Shown piece by piece: positions 31,814 through 48,214 of a stretch of DNA of 64,000 nucleotides. The DNA lies in the NCBI RefSeq assembly GCF_000153325.1, contig NZ_CH724143.1, positions 126,979 to 190,978 on the forward strand, given 5' to 3'. A model generated the notes under the pieces. It did not search any database and was not told where the DNA came from. It saw nothing but the letters and a program-made list of their open reading frames with translations. The first letter of the stretch is position 1; each line of letters begins with the position of its first letter. The translations under genes were made by a program, and so were the position numbers. Source of the DNA: Photobacterium sp. SKA34. GTDB taxonomy: Bacteria > Pseudomonadota > Gammaproteobacteria > Enterobacterales > Vibrionaceae.

Positions 31814-32425
31814 TTAATTGCGTAATGCAAAAATAGGCAGAGAAAGATTCCACTTAATGGCAGCGAGTCTTATTGTGAGTGTGGTAAAGATACCGATCAC
31901 TGCTGCAATAGAAGGCAATACACCTAAAGATAAGCCTATGGTGTGTACCATACCACCAAGAATACAGGCCGTTGCATAAACCTCTGTACGTAACACCATT
32001 GGGATCTCACGTCCGAGTATATCTCGGATCACGCCGCCGCCACAGCCTGTTATAACCCCCATAATCACAGCAACTATTGGTGATGCGCCATAACGTAATG
32101 ATTTTTCAACACCGATAGCGACAAAGACTGCTAATCCAATCGCATCAGCGACAGGAAGAAAATACCATGGCAGCCGTTTAGGGCGTTGGGTTGCGAGCAT
32201 CGTGATAATGCATGTTATAAAAATCACCCATAAGTAATTGGTATCATTGATCCAAAACACAGGGGTAGCACCTAGTGCCATATCACGAATAGTGCCGCCA
32301 CCAATCGCTGTTACGCTGGCTAGTACGACAACGCCAAAAGGATCCATGCGTAATCGCCCCGCCATGAGTACTCCCGAGGCTGCAAAGATTGCAGTACCAA
32401 ACATATCGAGAATATAGATGAGCAT
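31814..32425 (-). CDS. TRIC cation channel family protein (YicG/UPF0126-like)
   Basis: A 203-residue membrane protein made of two homologous three-helix units. Each holds a glycine-rich core: GGGTIRDMALG (about 44-54) and GGGVIRDILG (about 130-139), the hallmark of bacterial TRIC proteins, which form trimeric cation channels. The ATG at 32425 with AGGGATA upstream fits the family N-terminus (MLIYILDMFGTAIFAASG). The frame is open 84 bp further but the extra residues do not look like the family. It is 99 bp after btuF on the same strand and may be cotranscribed. Confidence 0.88.
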   Translation of the reverse strand: MLIYILDMFGTAIFAASGVLMAGRLRMDPFGVVVLASVTAIGGGTIRDMALGATPVFWINDTNYLWVIFITCIITMLATQRPKRLPWYFLPVADAIGLAVFVAIGVEKSLRYGASPIVAVIMGVITGCGGGVIRDILGREIPMVLRTEVYATACILGGMVHTIGLSLGVLPSIAAVIGIFTTLTIRLAAIKWNLSLPIFALRN

Positions 32426-32524
32426 GTTTATCCCTATTTTAATAGAAAGGGGGGAACGTAGGTAGGCGATTGTACTGTCTAAATGGCCGGGTACAACTAT
32501 AAATTCCACCTTTAGTGAGGTTAT

Positions 32525-33370
32525 TCACAGCAAAGGTGAGGTGTTTCTTGCATTATCCAGTAGCTGACACACCTGTTGCACGGCTTTGAGAGTACGAAGT
32601 GTCGGGCGGTTTAACCAGTCGCCATTGAGTTGATAAAGTTGATGATTATCTACCGCAGGAAGTTTACCTTGCCAATTTAACCATGGGCTATTTTCTTTTG
32701 ACGTAGCATGGTTTGAACCAAAAATTACGCTGGGTTGGCGAACAACAACTTGCTCTTGATTGACTTGTGGGTATGCGGCGGTGCTGGTGGAAAAAATATT
32801 TTCTCCACCACATATATCAAAGACTGGACTCGGCCAATTGCCATCCGAGATCGTCAACATAGGGCTATCACTTAATTGATAAAAGTAACGTACCGGAATC
32901 TTGTTTTGATAGCGTGCTTTAATTTTAGTGAGTTGTGTTCTAAATGTTGTAGCAGCAGTAATCGATTGACTAGGATCATCAGCAAAGTTTCCTAGTTTGA
33001 TAATCGTATCTGCAATATCGGTTAATTGCGTTGGATTTGAATAAAAGATCTTAATCCCAAGTTGCTGTAAACGCGCCATTTCACGACTAGGATTCCCTCC
33101 TTTCCATGCCAATATTAAATCAGGCTTTAAGGTAAGAATACGCTCCATTTTAATGCCACGATAATTTGCAACGCGTTCCAATTTTTTCGCCTGCTCAGGG
33201 TAATCACTGTAGTCACTAGCAGCGATGAGTTTGTCTCCTAAACCTGCGCTATAAGCAAGCTCTGTCATGTGTGGTGAGAGGCTAATAATACGCTGAAAAG
33301 CGTGTGATTGCGCAGCTATGGCGGTCGAAAATGGAAATAGAATAAACAGTGAAAGAAATAAAAATCGCAT
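32525..33370 (-). CDS. btuF: Cobalamin-binding periplasmic protein BtuF
   Basis: A 281-residue class III solute-binding protein. A signal peptide ([19 protein letters not shown]) ends near residue 20, and the family core follows ([26 protein letters not shown]). It would deliver vitamin B12 to BtuCD, whose genes are not in the window. Its ATG overlaps the stop of the cbiB-like gene by one base (TAATG), so the two are coupled. A relation to haem or siderophore binding proteins of the same fold is possible, but the cobamide neighbour supports BtuF. Confidence 0.85.
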   Translation of the reverse strand: MRFLFLSLFILFPFSTAIAAQSHAFQRIISLSPHMTELAYSAGLGDKLIAASDYSDYPEQAKKLERVANYRGIKMERILTLKPDLILAWKGGNPSREMARLQQLGIKIFYSNPTQLTDIADTIIKLGNFADDPSQSITAATTFRTQLTKIKARYQNKIPVRYFYQLSDSPMLTISDGNWPSPVFDICGGENIFSTSTAAYPQVNQEQVVVRQPSVIFGSNHATSKENSPWLNWQGKLPAVDNHQLYQLNGDWLNRPTLRTLKAVQQVCQLLDNARNTSPLL

Positions 33371-34329
33371 TAAGCTAGTCCGTGAAAAATAATAAGTAAT
33401 CCACTTTCAATAACGATCCAACACCATAAACGACTAGTCATTAATTGCTGAATTTGTACAAGGTGCAATGATGCGGGTGCAATTCTCCCTCCAATACGAG
33501 GCCGCTCCACTTTCACTTGGTTGTACATCGCAGGACCACCAAGCGATAAAGAGAGTTTGTGTCCGGTTGCGGCTAATAACCAACCAGGTCCTGGTAGTTG
33601 CCAATTCTCGCCTTGCTGCATTAAACCATGAAAAGCATTCTTGGCATTTTGACCAAGCGTAATTAATAGAGCAAACAGGCGAAGCGGCACAATATCTAAA
33701 ATAAGTGCGATGCGAATAGCGGGTAAACCAAAAAAGCGGAACTGTTCACGGCTTGGTGACCAAGAGCGAGCAAGGCTAATAGCTAAGCGATACATAATCG
33801 CGGCAATACCACCGCCGATGGCATACCAGAATAATACGCCAATGCCATTACGGCCGTAGCCAAGCAATAGGGTTTCAGCACCCGCTTTACCTAGTCCAAG
33901 CAGTGATAAGTTTTCAGTATTACGATTAACGTGATTGGCTAATAACTCACGGCATCTACCTTTGTGTTCAAGGTTATAGGCTTGGTTAAATTGTTTGCCT
34001 AATTTAGCTGATGTTTGCCAGTCTATTGCCATCCACAACAAGGTCATTTGGAAAATCGTTTGATACCAAACCAGTTGGCTAAAAGCGAACAATAAGATCA
34101 GTACCGTACCTGACATTAAAAACCAAGCGAGTGAGCCTGCAAGAATACGTTGAGAGGGATTTTCTTTCGGATGATTAACACGCTCTGCAATGAGCAGTGC
34201 GAGACGTTGCCAGATAACAATGGGATGAAGCGGGTAGGGAATGGGTAAAACCCAATGCAATAATAACGCTCCCCACAAAGCGAGTAGGGAGCTATTAGTT
34301 GTGAGTGACGCAACAAGTGATTCCATCAT
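33370..34329 (-). CDS. cbiB: CbiB/CobD-family cobalamin biosynthesis protein
   Basis: A 319-residue polytopic membrane protein of the CbiB/CobD family. Conserved pieces are [10 protein letters not shown] near the N-terminus, [37 protein letters not shown] split over the centre (about 137-170, with the E-x-G-R-N-type segment) and the PGPGW segment near 247. The true enzyme joins aminopropanol to adenosylcobyric acid. With BtuF next door, a role in remodelling imported corrinoids is likely, as most Vibrionaceae lack the full pathway. Activity is inferred. Start ATG has no clear Shine-Dalgarno. Confidence 0.8.
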   Translation of the reverse strand: MMESLVASLTTNSSLLALWGALLLHWVLPIPYPLHPIVIWQRLALLIAERVNHPKENPSQRILAGSLAWFLMSGTVLILLFAFSQLVWYQTIFQMTLLWMAIDWQTSAKLGKQFNQAYNLEHKGRCRELLANHVNRNTENLSLLGLGKAGAETLLLGYGRNGIGVLFWYAIGGGIAAIMYRLAISLARSWSPSREQFRFFGLPAIRIALILDIVPLRLFALLITLGQNAKNAFHGLMQQGENWQLPGPGWLLAATGHKLSLSLGGPAMYNQVKVERPRIGGRIAPASLHLVQIQQLMTSRLWCWIVIESGLLIIFHGLA

Positions 34330-34398
34330 CCGTGACAGCTATTCTCGTTTTAGGCTAGATGCTAAGCAAGGCCACTTAAATTAGTTACTGCAATGAGG

Positions 34399-35097
34399 TT
34401 ACTTAAGTAACTCAACCATTTTCTCAACCATGATTGATGAGCTTTTTGCTGCAAGTGGCAGGAACTCATCAAAGCTCATTGGTGATTCTTTATCTGCGAC
34501 ATCAGAAATGGCACGAACCACAACAAATGGTACTTTAAATTGGTGACAGGCTTGAGCAATAGCCGCTGCTTCCATTTCAACTGCAACTACTGATTGGAAG
34601 TTAGTGCGAATGAAGTTTTGTTTTTCAGCGCTACATACAAATGCATCGCCAGTACAAATCAGACCGCGAACTGCGTGTGGCTTTTCAGGTAAAGCTGTCA
34701 GTGCTTGCTCTGCTACATCCATCAGTTTTTCATCTGATAAGAAAGCTGCTGGCTGCTGTGCCATTTGACCGATTTCATAACCAAATGCCGTTACGTCTGC
34801 GTCGTGGTAGCGAACTTCCGTTGAGATCACAACATCACCAACGTTAAGGCTTGATTCAAAACCGCCAGCAGAGCCGGTATTGATCACAACATCAGGTTGG
34901 AACGTTTCAAGTAATACGGCTGTACCTACTGCTGCGGCAACTTTACCAATACCAGACTGCAACAAGACAACATCAGCACCATTTAGCGTACCAGTGTAGA
35001 GAGTACAACCTGCTTTGTTGTGTGTTTCGCAGTTTTCTAGTTGTGCTTTTAGGATAGCAACTTCTTGCTCCATTGCGCCAATAATGCCGATTTTCAT
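34399..35097 (-). CDS. mtnN: 5'-methylthioadenosine/S-adenosylhomocysteine nucleosidase
   Basis: A 232-residue nucleosidase (Pfs). It starts with [17 protein letters not shown], the family N-terminus with catalytic Glu12, and has the nucleobase motif [12 protein letters not shown] with the catalytic Asp near 198. It removes adenine from MTA, S-adenosylhomocysteine and 5'-deoxyadenosine, and gives the LuxS substrate for AI-2. It is first in a group with cbiB and btuF; 5'-deoxyadenosine disposal is a loose link to cobalamin use. Confidence 0.96.
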   Translation of the reverse strand: MKIGIIGAMEQEVAILKAQLENCETHNKAGCTLYTGTLNGADVVLLQSGIGKVAAAVGTAVLLETFQPDVVINTGSAGGFESSLNVGDVVISTEVRYHDADVTAFGYEIGQMAQQPAAFLSDEKLMDVAEQALTALPEKPHAVRGLICTGDAFVCSAEKQNFIRTNFQSVVAVEMEAAAIAQACHQFKVPFVVVRAISDVADKESPMSFDEFLPLAAKSSSIMVEKMVELLK

Positions 35098-35211
35098 TGA
35101 TTCGTTCTCTTGTTGTTCAAGCGGTGCACCAAGGGTGCTGTCGTGTTAATTAGTGTACCATGAGCGATAGAATTTATACCAAAAGTTATCGAACGCTAAT
35201 TTTTAATCAAT

Positions 35212-35241
35212 AAAAAAGCGGAAGGTTGCCCATCCGCTTTA
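35212..35241 (-). terminator. Terminator of the second glutamate synthase operon
   Basis: Minus-strand AAAGCGGA, a 10-nt loop, TCCGCTTT and TTTTA, about 20 bp after the gltD stop. Confidence 0.82.
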
Positions 35242-35260
35242 GTTTGTTTAATTAACGTAT

Positions 35261-41151
<5,891 letters not shown>

Positions 41152-41479
41152 TGCAACTCTCCCTTGCACCTGTTTGGCATAAACAGGTTTACTGCATCAA
41201 TATGATAATCGTCCTGATCATCAGTATGCTTCCTGCGATTCATCAAAGTACCCATAATTTACAAAAAGGTCAAATAGACATAACAACTAGAGCTAAATAT
41301 TATGATGCACATTAAAATAGTAATAACATCTTAAAGTTCAATGAAATATAGTGAATGGTAAGCGTTTATACTGATTCGAATGACGAGGTTAAAGTCTTAT
41401 TGTTAATAATTAAGTGTAGGTTTTCAGGGATGTATGAGTAAATGTTGAGGCTAACATTGAATATTGAGAGTTATAACAG
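41152..41479 (-). promoter_or_regulatory. Leader and promoter region of the second gltBD operon
   Basis: No gene seen. A perfect 7-bp hairpin (CCTGTTT, GGCAT loop, AAACAGG; 41169-41187) lies a few bases before the gltB ribosome-binding site and could affect translation. No operator was recognised. Confidence 0.35.
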
Positions 41480-41512
41480 TAAAAAAGCCAGCTCATTTGA
41501 GCTGGCTTTAAA
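41480..41512 (-). terminator. Terminator of the first glutamate synthase operon
   Basis: Minus-strand AAAGCCAGCTC, 4-nt loop, GAGCTGGCTTT then TTT, about 25 bp after the gltD stop. Confidence 0.88.
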
Positions 41513-41536
41513 TGAAAAATTAACTTTAAGGAGAAG

Positions 41537-43003
41537 TTAAGAAAGCATTAATGAATCAGCTTTTGCTTCAAGGTTTGTATTACCCATAAGGTAAGCATCA
41601 ACTGCACGAGCAGACTCTCGACCTTCGTTAATACAACGTACAACCAATGACTGACCGGTACGCATATCACCTGCCGCAAATACACCAGCTTGGTTAGTCG
41701 CAAAATCTTCAGTTGCAACATTACCACGCTCATCTAATGCGATATCAAGTTGAGCTAACACACCCGTTGGCTCTGGGTGTAAGAAGCCCATAGCTAAGAA
41801 AGCAAGATCACAGGCAATGACACGCTCTGAACCTTCAACTTCATCAAACCCTGGGCGCTCGCTTGGTTTTGCTTCTTGCCAAACAATATCAGCAACACGT
41901 AAGCCTTTCACATTACCGTTATCATCAGAGATAAACTCTTTCGTCAAGATATTCCAGTAACGATCACAACCTTCTTCATGTGAAGTTGATGTTTTCATGA
42001 TCATTGGGTATGACGGCCATGGCTGATTCGCTGGACGCTTTTCTGGTGGAACAGGCATGATCTCAACTTGAGTAATACTTGCTGCTCCATGGCGGTTAGA
42101 AGTACCCACACAGTCAGAGCCTGTATCACCGCCACCAATAACCACAACATGTTTACCTTGGGCGTGGATTTCTTCGGTTTTTAAATCCATATTGTTAGCA
42201 CGACGGTTATTTTGACCAAGGAATTCCATCGCAAAATGCACGCCATGTAGTTCACGACCTGGGATTGGTAGGTTACGAGGGACGGTTGAACCGCCTGTAA
42301 GCAACACGACATCAAAGTCTTGGCGTAATTGCTTAGCATTGATATCGACACCAATATGCGCGTTAACTTCAAATTTAACGCCAGCTTCAGCCATTAGGTT
42401 AATTTTACGATCAATGATATCCATACCTAGCTTAAAGTCAGGAATACCAAAACGTAGTAAACCACCGACTTTTTCATCACGTTCGAACACAGTCACGGTG
42501 TGACCTGCGCTGTTTAGCTGCTCTGCGGCAGATAAACCAGCAGGACCTGAACCGATGATAGCAATGGTTTTACCTGTACGCGAACGTGGTGTTTTTGGTT
42601 TGGCATAACCTTCACGGTAAGCGGTTTCAACAATCGTTTTCTCGATATTACAAATCGTGATGGGATCTTGGTTGATACCTAATACACAGCCACTTTCACA
42701 AGGGGCTGGACACACACGCCCCGTAAATTCTGGGAAGTTATTGGTTGAACTTAGAATGTTCCACGCTTCCTCCCAGCTATCACGGTAAACCGCATCATTA
42801 AATTCAGGAATGATATTTCCAATAGGACAAGCGTTATGACAGAACGGTACACCACAATCCATACAGCGTGATGACTGTTCATTGATCTTGTCACCAAATT
42901 CGTCGTTTAAAACGAATTCTTTGTTGTCTTGGATACGAACACTCGGATCCATTTTATTTGGCAATTCACGGCCAAATTCTAAAAATCCAGTTGGCTTACC
43001 CAT
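41537..43003 (-). CDS. gltD: Glutamate synthase small subunit, second type
   Basis: A 488-residue GltD paralogue. Fe-S region: CMDCGVPFCHNACPIGNIIP and CPAPCESGCVLG. FAD site GSGPAGLSAAEQL; NADPH site VVIGGGDTGSDCVGTS. It carries longer loops than the copy at 35261 (for instance EIMPVPPEKRPANQPWP), which is typical of the other GltD branch found widely in bacteria and plants. Its ATG overlaps the end of gltB by 8 bp (ATGGGTAA), giving tight coupling. Confidence 0.95.
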   Translation of the reverse strand: MGKPTGFLEFGRELPNKMDPSVRIQDNKEFVLNDEFGDKINEQSSRCMDCGVPFCHNACPIGNIIPEFNDAVYRDSWEEAWNILSSTNNFPEFTGRVCPAPCESGCVLGINQDPITICNIEKTIVETAYREGYAKPKTPRSRTGKTIAIIGSGPAGLSAAEQLNSAGHTVTVFERDEKVGGLLRFGIPDFKLGMDIIDRKINLMAEAGVKFEVNAHIGVDINAKQLRQDFDVVLLTGGSTVPRNLPIPGRELHGVHFAMEFLGQNNRRANNMDLKTEEIHAQGKHVVVIGGGDTGSDCVGTSNRHGAASITQVEIMPVPPEKRPANQPWPSYPMIMKTSTSHEEGCDRYWNILTKEFISDDNGNVKGLRVADIVWQEAKPSERPGFDEVEGSERVIACDLAFLAMGFLHPEPTGVLAQLDIALDERGNVATEDFATNQAGVFAAGDMRTGQSLVVRCINEGRESARAVDAYLMGNTNLEAKADSLMLS

Positions 43004-46000
43004 TGATTGCCTCCAACGCTTCCTTGTCTTGAGCTTGAGCTTGAGCTTGAGCTTTAGCTTCAGCTTTACGCTTTAGTAATACGGCTTTGTAATCCCTTGG
43101 CATAACTTTTACCATCTTCTTCAAGTTATCTTCGAAGTTAGATAGGAAAAGTTCTGCAACCGTACTACCTGTTAATGCAACATGTTTAGTTAGCATGTTC
43201 AGTAGCAATGCTTGATCTTCTTTTTCGATTGGATCTAAATCGACTAACTCAGAGTTTAATTTGGTTTCAAAGTCATCAAATTGATCCCAAACATAAGCAA
43301 CACCACCGCTCATACCGGCAGCAAAGTTACGACCTGTTTGACCAAGAATAACGGCAACCCCCCCCGTCATGTACTCACAACCGTGGTCACCTACACCTTC
43401 AACCACAACTTGTGCGCCAGAGTTACGAACACAGAAACGCTCGCCAGCAAGACCGCGAATGTAAGATTCACCAGATGTTGCACCATAGAAGCAAACGTTA
43501 CCCACAACGATGTTATCTTCAGCAACGATGTCAGATTTCGCATCAGGGTAGAGTACTAGCGTACCGCCTGATAGACCTTTACCCCAGTAGTCGTTTGCAT
43601 CGCCTTCAACTTCAAATTTCACCCCTTTAGCAAGGAATGCACCGAAGCTTTGACCTGCTGAACCAAAGAACTTCACATTCATCGGCTGTGGTAATCCGTT
43701 ATCTTTGTATACTTTCGAAATTTCATTCGACAGCATAGTGCCTGCACTTCGATCGGTATTGATGATAGGCAATTCAGCGTTGACTGCTTTACCTTCTGTT
43801 AGTGCTGGCTGTGCAAGTTCAATGAGTTGACGGTCAAGTACGTTGTCCAAACCGTGATCTTGAGGACGTTGGTTGTAAATACCATCTTCAGCACGTGGTT
43901 TTTCAACATAAAGCACTGGGCTAAGATCGAGGTTCTTGTATTTCCAATGACTGACATTATCACGAACTTTCAGTTTATGAGATTGTCCGACCATTTCTTC
44001 AATCGTGCGGAAGCCAAGTTCAGCCATTACTTCACGTAAACCTTCTGCCATGTATTGGAAGAAAGTCACAACGTCTTCTACACGGCCATCAAAGCGTTCA
44101 CGTAATGTTTTGTTCTGTGTTGCGATACCAACAGGACAAGTATTCTTGTGACACTTACGCATCATTATACAGCCTTCAACAACCAGTGCAGCTGTTGCCA
44201 CACCCCATTCTTCGGCACCCAGTAGAGTCGCTATAGCAAGGTCTCGAGGTGTTTTCATCTGACCATCAGACTGCACAACGATACGGTTACGTAAGCCGTT
44301 CTTCAGTAGCGTTTGATGCGTTTCTGCCAGACCTAATTCCCACGGTAAACCTGTGTGGCGAATCGATGACATTGGAGATGCACCTGTACCACCATCAAAA
44401 CCTGCAATAAGTACCACGTCAGCCTTTGCTTTTGCTACACCTGATGCAATCGTACCTACTCCAGCTTCTGATACCAGTTTGACGTTCACACGACCTGCAC
44501 GGTTAGCATTTTTCAAATCGTAGATCAGCTGGGCTAAGTCTTCGATTGAGTAAATATCATGGTGAGGCGGTGGAGAAATTAAGCCAACTCCTGGGGTGGA
44601 GTGACGGGTTGCACCGATCCAATCATCGACTTTATCACCTGGTAACTGACCACCTTCCCCCGGTTTCGCACCTTGAGCCATCTTGATTTGCAGCTCGTCA
44701 GCGTTAGTTAGGTAGTAAGAGGTTACACCGAAACGACCGGATGCGACCTGCTTGATTGCAGAACGTTCCCAATCACCGTTGCCTTTTTTCTCAAAGCGAA
44801 TTGGATCTTCACCACCTTCGCCAGAGTTAGATTTCGCACCGATGCGGTTCATCGCAACAGCCAGTGTTGAGTGCGCTTCGTAAGAAATTGAACCAAAGCT
44901 CATTGCACCTGTTGCAAAGCGCTTAAGGATATTTTCGGTTGGTTCTACTTCTTCGAGTGGAATAGAGCCTGCAGGGTTTTTGATGAAATCAAGTTGGCTA
45001 CGTAGTGTTGCAGCGTTATCACCTTGATCATCAACTGCTTTCGCATATTGCTTAAATTGCGCGTAATCTTTTTCACGCGTTGATTGTTGCAGCAGTGAAA
45101 TGGTTTCAGGGTTAAACAAGTGTTTCTCACCACGTTGTTTCCACTGATATACACCACCGACATCAAGTACTTGTACTGGGATTTCACGAGTAGGGTAACC
45201 GACACGATGACGGACTAAGACTTCTTGAGCAATATCATCAATCGTTAAACCTTGAATACGCGTTACAGTACCAGTGAAGTACTTATCAACCACAGATCTA
45301 CTAATACCTAGCGCTTCGAAAATTTGTGCACCGTGGTATGACTGTAGCGTTGAAATTCCCATCTTAGAGAAGATTTTAAGCAGACCACCGTTAACCCCTT
45401 TACGGTAGTTATCAAATAGAGTGTCTGTCGGTAATTCAGGGTCCAGTTTACGTTTGCGTTGTAAATCAACCAGTGTTTCAGTGACTAGATACGGGTTAAT
45501 TGCGTTTGCGCCATAACCAACTAACGTTGCAAAGTGGTGGGTTTCACGTGCGTCGCCAGTTTCAACTACGATGTCACATTTAGCACGAAGACCTTTACGG
45601 ATCAGATGGTGGTGAACTGCGCCAACAGCCAGCATTGCAGGAATCGCCGCATGGTTAGAGTTAACCGCACGGTCAGTTAGAATAATGATTGAATAACCAT
45701 CAACTACAGCATCTTCTGAATACTGACAAATACGTTTAAGCGCACGCTCTAGTTTGCCTTCTTCGCCACTTGCATTAAATACAATATCCAATGTTTTCGA
45801 TTGTAGATGTTCATTATCAATCTCACGGATTTTTTCAAGTTCTGCATTAGAAAGAACAGGAGACTCTAGTTCAACTTTTTGACAATGCGCTGGTGTTTCA
45901 GCTAGCAGGTTTTGATCTTTACCTAGGTAAGTATTCAATGACATTACCATACGCTCACGAATTGGATCGATTGGCGGGTTAGTCACCTGTGCAAATAGCT

Positions 46001-47567
46001 GTTTAAAGTAGTTTGATAAGTGCTGGGATTGATGAGAAAGCACGGCTAGCGGCCAGTCTGCACCCATCGCACTTAGTGGCTCATAAGCAGTTTTCGCTAA
46101 GGGAACGATAATATCGTTCACTTCTTCTGAACTCATACCAAACGCTTGTTGATGATGTAATAAACGTTCAGGTGTTGGCTGATGATGCATATTATCAGCT
46201 TCAGGAAGCGTCTTTAGGCTTAATAAATTATCTTTAACCCATTGCTCATATGGTTGTGCTGTAGCAATGCTGTCTTTTACTTCTTCATCAGAAATAATAC
46301 GACCTTGCTCTAGATCAGCAACGAAGATACGACCTGGTTGTAGACGACCACGGAATTGGACATTTTCAGGTTCAATTTCAACAACGCCTGATTCTGATGC
46401 CATAACAAGGAAGTCATCTTTAGTCACGGTATAACGTGATGGACGTAGACCATTACGGTCAAGCGTTGCACCTACTTGAACACCATCGGTGAAACAAACA
46501 GAGGCTGGGCCATCCCATGGTTCCATAATATTGGCGTGGTACTGATAGAAAGCACGACGCTTAGGATCCATGTTTTTGTTTTCTTGCCATGCTTCAGGGA
46601 TAAGCATCATTAAAGCGTGTGGCAAACTACGACCAGAAAGTACTAATAGCTCTAGTGCCATATCGAAGTTAGACGAATCCGAACTACCTTCCTGACAGAT
46701 TGGCAATAGCATATTGATTTCTTGCTGACTAAACAAATCAGACTCAAGGATCGCTTCACGTGCTTTCATCCAGTTCAAGTTACCACGAACGGTATTGATT
46801 TCACCGTTGTGAGCTATGTAACGGAAAGGCTGTGCTAAGCGCCAACGTGGGAATGTATTGGTAGAGAAACGAGAGTGAACCAATGCAAGCGCAGTCACCA
46901 TCGTTGGGTTTTGGAGATCAAGGAAGTACTGAGGTACTTGCTCTGTAGTTAACTGACCTTTGTAAACTAGAGTTTTGTATGACAGAGAGTTGATGTAGAA
47001 GTCATCGCCAATGTTCGATACGCTTTCCAGACAAACACGTACGGTATAGTTACGTAATACATAAAGTTTACGCTCTAATACGGCTGGATCTAAGCTGGCG
47101 CCACCAGTGATGAATACATGCTCAAATTGTGGCTCTGTGCTCAATGGATCTTCACCGATCATTGAGTTATCAACTGGAAGCACACGGTAGCCGATGACTT
47201 CAAGGTCAAGGCGTTCAGCGTTACGTTCTAAGATCTCACGACATTGCTGGCGTTTATGTTCATCTTTTGGAAATAGCACAACACCGACGCCATATTTGTC
47301 GAAGGCCGGTAATTTAATACCTAGAGTAAGTGCTTCTTCTAATAAGAATTCGTGGGGCTTTTGCAGTAAAATACCGGCCCCATCACCACTGCATGGATCA
47401 CAACCCTGACCGCCACGGTGCTCCATACGCGCTAGCATATCGAGAGCCTGAGTAACAATCTGGTGAGACTTACGGTTTTTTAGGTGGGCGACAAAGCCGA
47501 TACCACAGGCATCATGCTCCATTTCAGGCACATAAAGTCCCTGAACGTTCAGCTCTTGATCTGTCAT
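42996..47567 (-). CDS. gltB: Glutamate synthase large subunit, second type
   Basis: A 1523-residue GltB paralogue. Cys21 (EHDACGIGFVAHL) should become the N-terminal glutaminase nucleophile after removal of a 20-residue propeptide. Synthase motifs [26 protein letters not shown] and [14 protein letters not shown] are present, as are the 3Fe-4S cysteines in CIMMRKCHKNTCPVG. It differs from the copy at 36688 throughout, so the two are old paralogues or separate acquisitions. The C-terminus is an Ala/Gln/Lys tail encoded by a hexanucleotide repeat. It is divergent from yhcC, as gltB is in E. coli. Confidence 0.95.
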   Translation of the reverse strand: MTDQELNVQGLYVPEMEHDACGIGFVAHLKNRKSHQIVTQALDMLARMEHRGGQGCDPCSGDGAGILLQKPHEFLLEEALTLGIKLPAFDKYGVGVVLFPKDEHKRQQCREILERNAERLDLEVIGYRVLPVDNSMIGEDPLSTEPQFEHVFITGGASLDPAVLERKLYVLRNYTVRVCLESVSNIGDDFYINSLSYKTLVYKGQLTTEQVPQYFLDLQNPTMVTALALVHSRFSTNTFPRWRLAQPFRYIAHNGEINTVRGNLNWMKAREAILESDLFSQQEINMLLPICQEGSSDSSNFDMALELLVLSGRSLPHALMMLIPEAWQENKNMDPKRRAFYQYHANIMEPWDGPASVCFTDGVQVGATLDRNGLRPSRYTVTKDDFLVMASESGVVEIEPENVQFRGRLQPGRIFVADLEQGRIISDEEVKDSIATAQPYEQWVKDNLLSLKTLPEADNMHHQPTPERLLHHQQAFGMSSEEVNDIIVPLAKTAYEPLSAMGADWPLAVLSHQSQHLSNYFKQLFAQVTNPPIDPIRERMVMSLNTYLGKDQNLLAETPAHCQKVELESPVLSNAELEKIREIDNEHLQSKTLDIVFNASGEEGKLERALKRICQYSEDAVVDGYSIIILTDRAVNSNHAAIPAMLAVGAVHHHLIRKGLRAKCDIVVETGDARETHHFATLVGYGANAINPYLVTETLVDLQRKRKLDPELPTDTLFDNYRKGVNGGLLKIFSKMGISTLQSYHGAQIFEALGISRSVVDKYFTGTVTRIQGLTIDDIAQEVLVRHRVGYPTREIPVQVLDVGGVYQWKQRGEKHLFNPETISLLQQSTREKDYAQFKQYAKAVDDQGDNAATLRSQLDFIKNPAGSIPLEEVEPTENILKRFATGAMSFGSISYEAHSTLAVAMNRIGAKSNSGEGGEDPIRFEKKGNGDWERSAIKQVASGRFGVTSYYLTNADELQIKMAQGAKPGEGGQLPGDKVDDWIGATRHSTPGVGLISPPPHHDIYSIEDLAQLIYDLKNANRAGRVNVKLVSEAGVGTIASGVAKAKADVVLIAGFDGGTGASPMSSIRHTGLPWELGLAETHQTLLKNGLRNRIVVQSDGQMKTPRDLAIATLLGAEEWGVATAALVVEGCIMMRKCHKNTCPVGIATQNKTLRERFDGRVEDVVTFFQYMAEGLREVMAELGFRTIEEMVGQSHKLKVRDNVSHWKYKNLDLSPVLYVEKPRAEDGIYNQRPQDHGLDNVLDRQLIELAQPALTEGKAVNAELPIINTDRSAGTMLSNEISKVYKDNGLPQPMNVKFFGSAGQSFGAFLAKGVKFEVEGDANDYWGKGLSGGTLVLYPDAKSDIVAEDNIVVGNVCFYGATSGESYIRGLAGERFCVRNSGAQVVVEGVGDHGCEYMTGGVAVILGQTGRNFAAGMSGGVAYVWDQFDDFETKLNSELVDLDPIEKEDQALLLNMLTKHVALTGSTVAELFLSNFEDNLKKMVKVMPRDYKAVLLKRKAEAKAQAQAQAQDKEALEAING
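43031..43066 (-). repeat. Hexanucleotide tandem repeat in the gltB 3' end
   Basis: Four perfect GAGCTT units (43031-43054) and two degenerate ones follow one another. On the coding strand they encode alternating Ala-Gln and Ala-Lys/Glu. The unit is a multiple of three, so copy change alters the tail by two residues without a shift. Confidence 0.85.
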
Positions 47568-48214
47568 AGATACATCCTTCCAGTTGCATCAAGCCATATT
47601 CCTAAGGCTTGGTTATCCCTAATTTATTGTCACAACCATGCGGTATTGAAATGAACTATCCTGTTCTACCTAACATGATTGAGTGTCTGCACAAAGATAA
47701 AATCGTCCGTATTGGCAAACTTAATTTTGCTGTTTCGCTTTGCTATGAACGAATACACTGTATTTATTGAGAATGGTCGACACAAATCACTTTAAAGTAG
47801 GGTGATGGTGTCGCTTTCATTGTTCATAAATTGCACACAAGTGTAACTATCCTACAATTTTGATACATTAATTACCAATAAAAATTAACACTTGAATATC
47901 ATAATATTGCTATTTTTTTGCATTGTTAAACATAAAAAAGCCTTTTTAGCGATGATAATTATTCGCAGTTGAGTTTAATTGCAAAAAACGTTCGTTGAGT
48001 GATGATTTATAAGAAGACAACATTGCGTTGTAAGGGAATCTTTTTTGTATTTTATTTACGATTAAGTGTCTTTTTTGTTGAGGAAAGGAAAGGACTTTGT
48101 TTGTTTTAGCACAAATTTATTACTTGTAATTGATGCTATCTTGCGACTCTTTTTTAATATTGCTCGCTAGTCATCGCGGTCTTTACAGCTATTTATTTGC
48201 AATCAGGTAAATCA
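47568..48214. promoter_or_regulatory. Divergent control region of gltBD and yhcC
   Basis: This is 647 bp of AT-rich DNA with no convincing gene. A 39-codon frame at 47651 lacks a ribosome-binding site. The gltBD promoter and any Lrp or nitrogen control should lie here, but I could not name a site. Confidence 0.4.

Noticed and set aside
34330-35260. Cobalamin riboswitch for cbiB-btuF
   Set aside because: No B12-box-like sequence or space for one; cbiB follows mtnN closely.
47651-47770. A 39-codon plus-strand frame in the gltB-yhcC interval
   Set aside because: No ribosome-binding site, no signal or domain pattern, and no promoter that would favour it.
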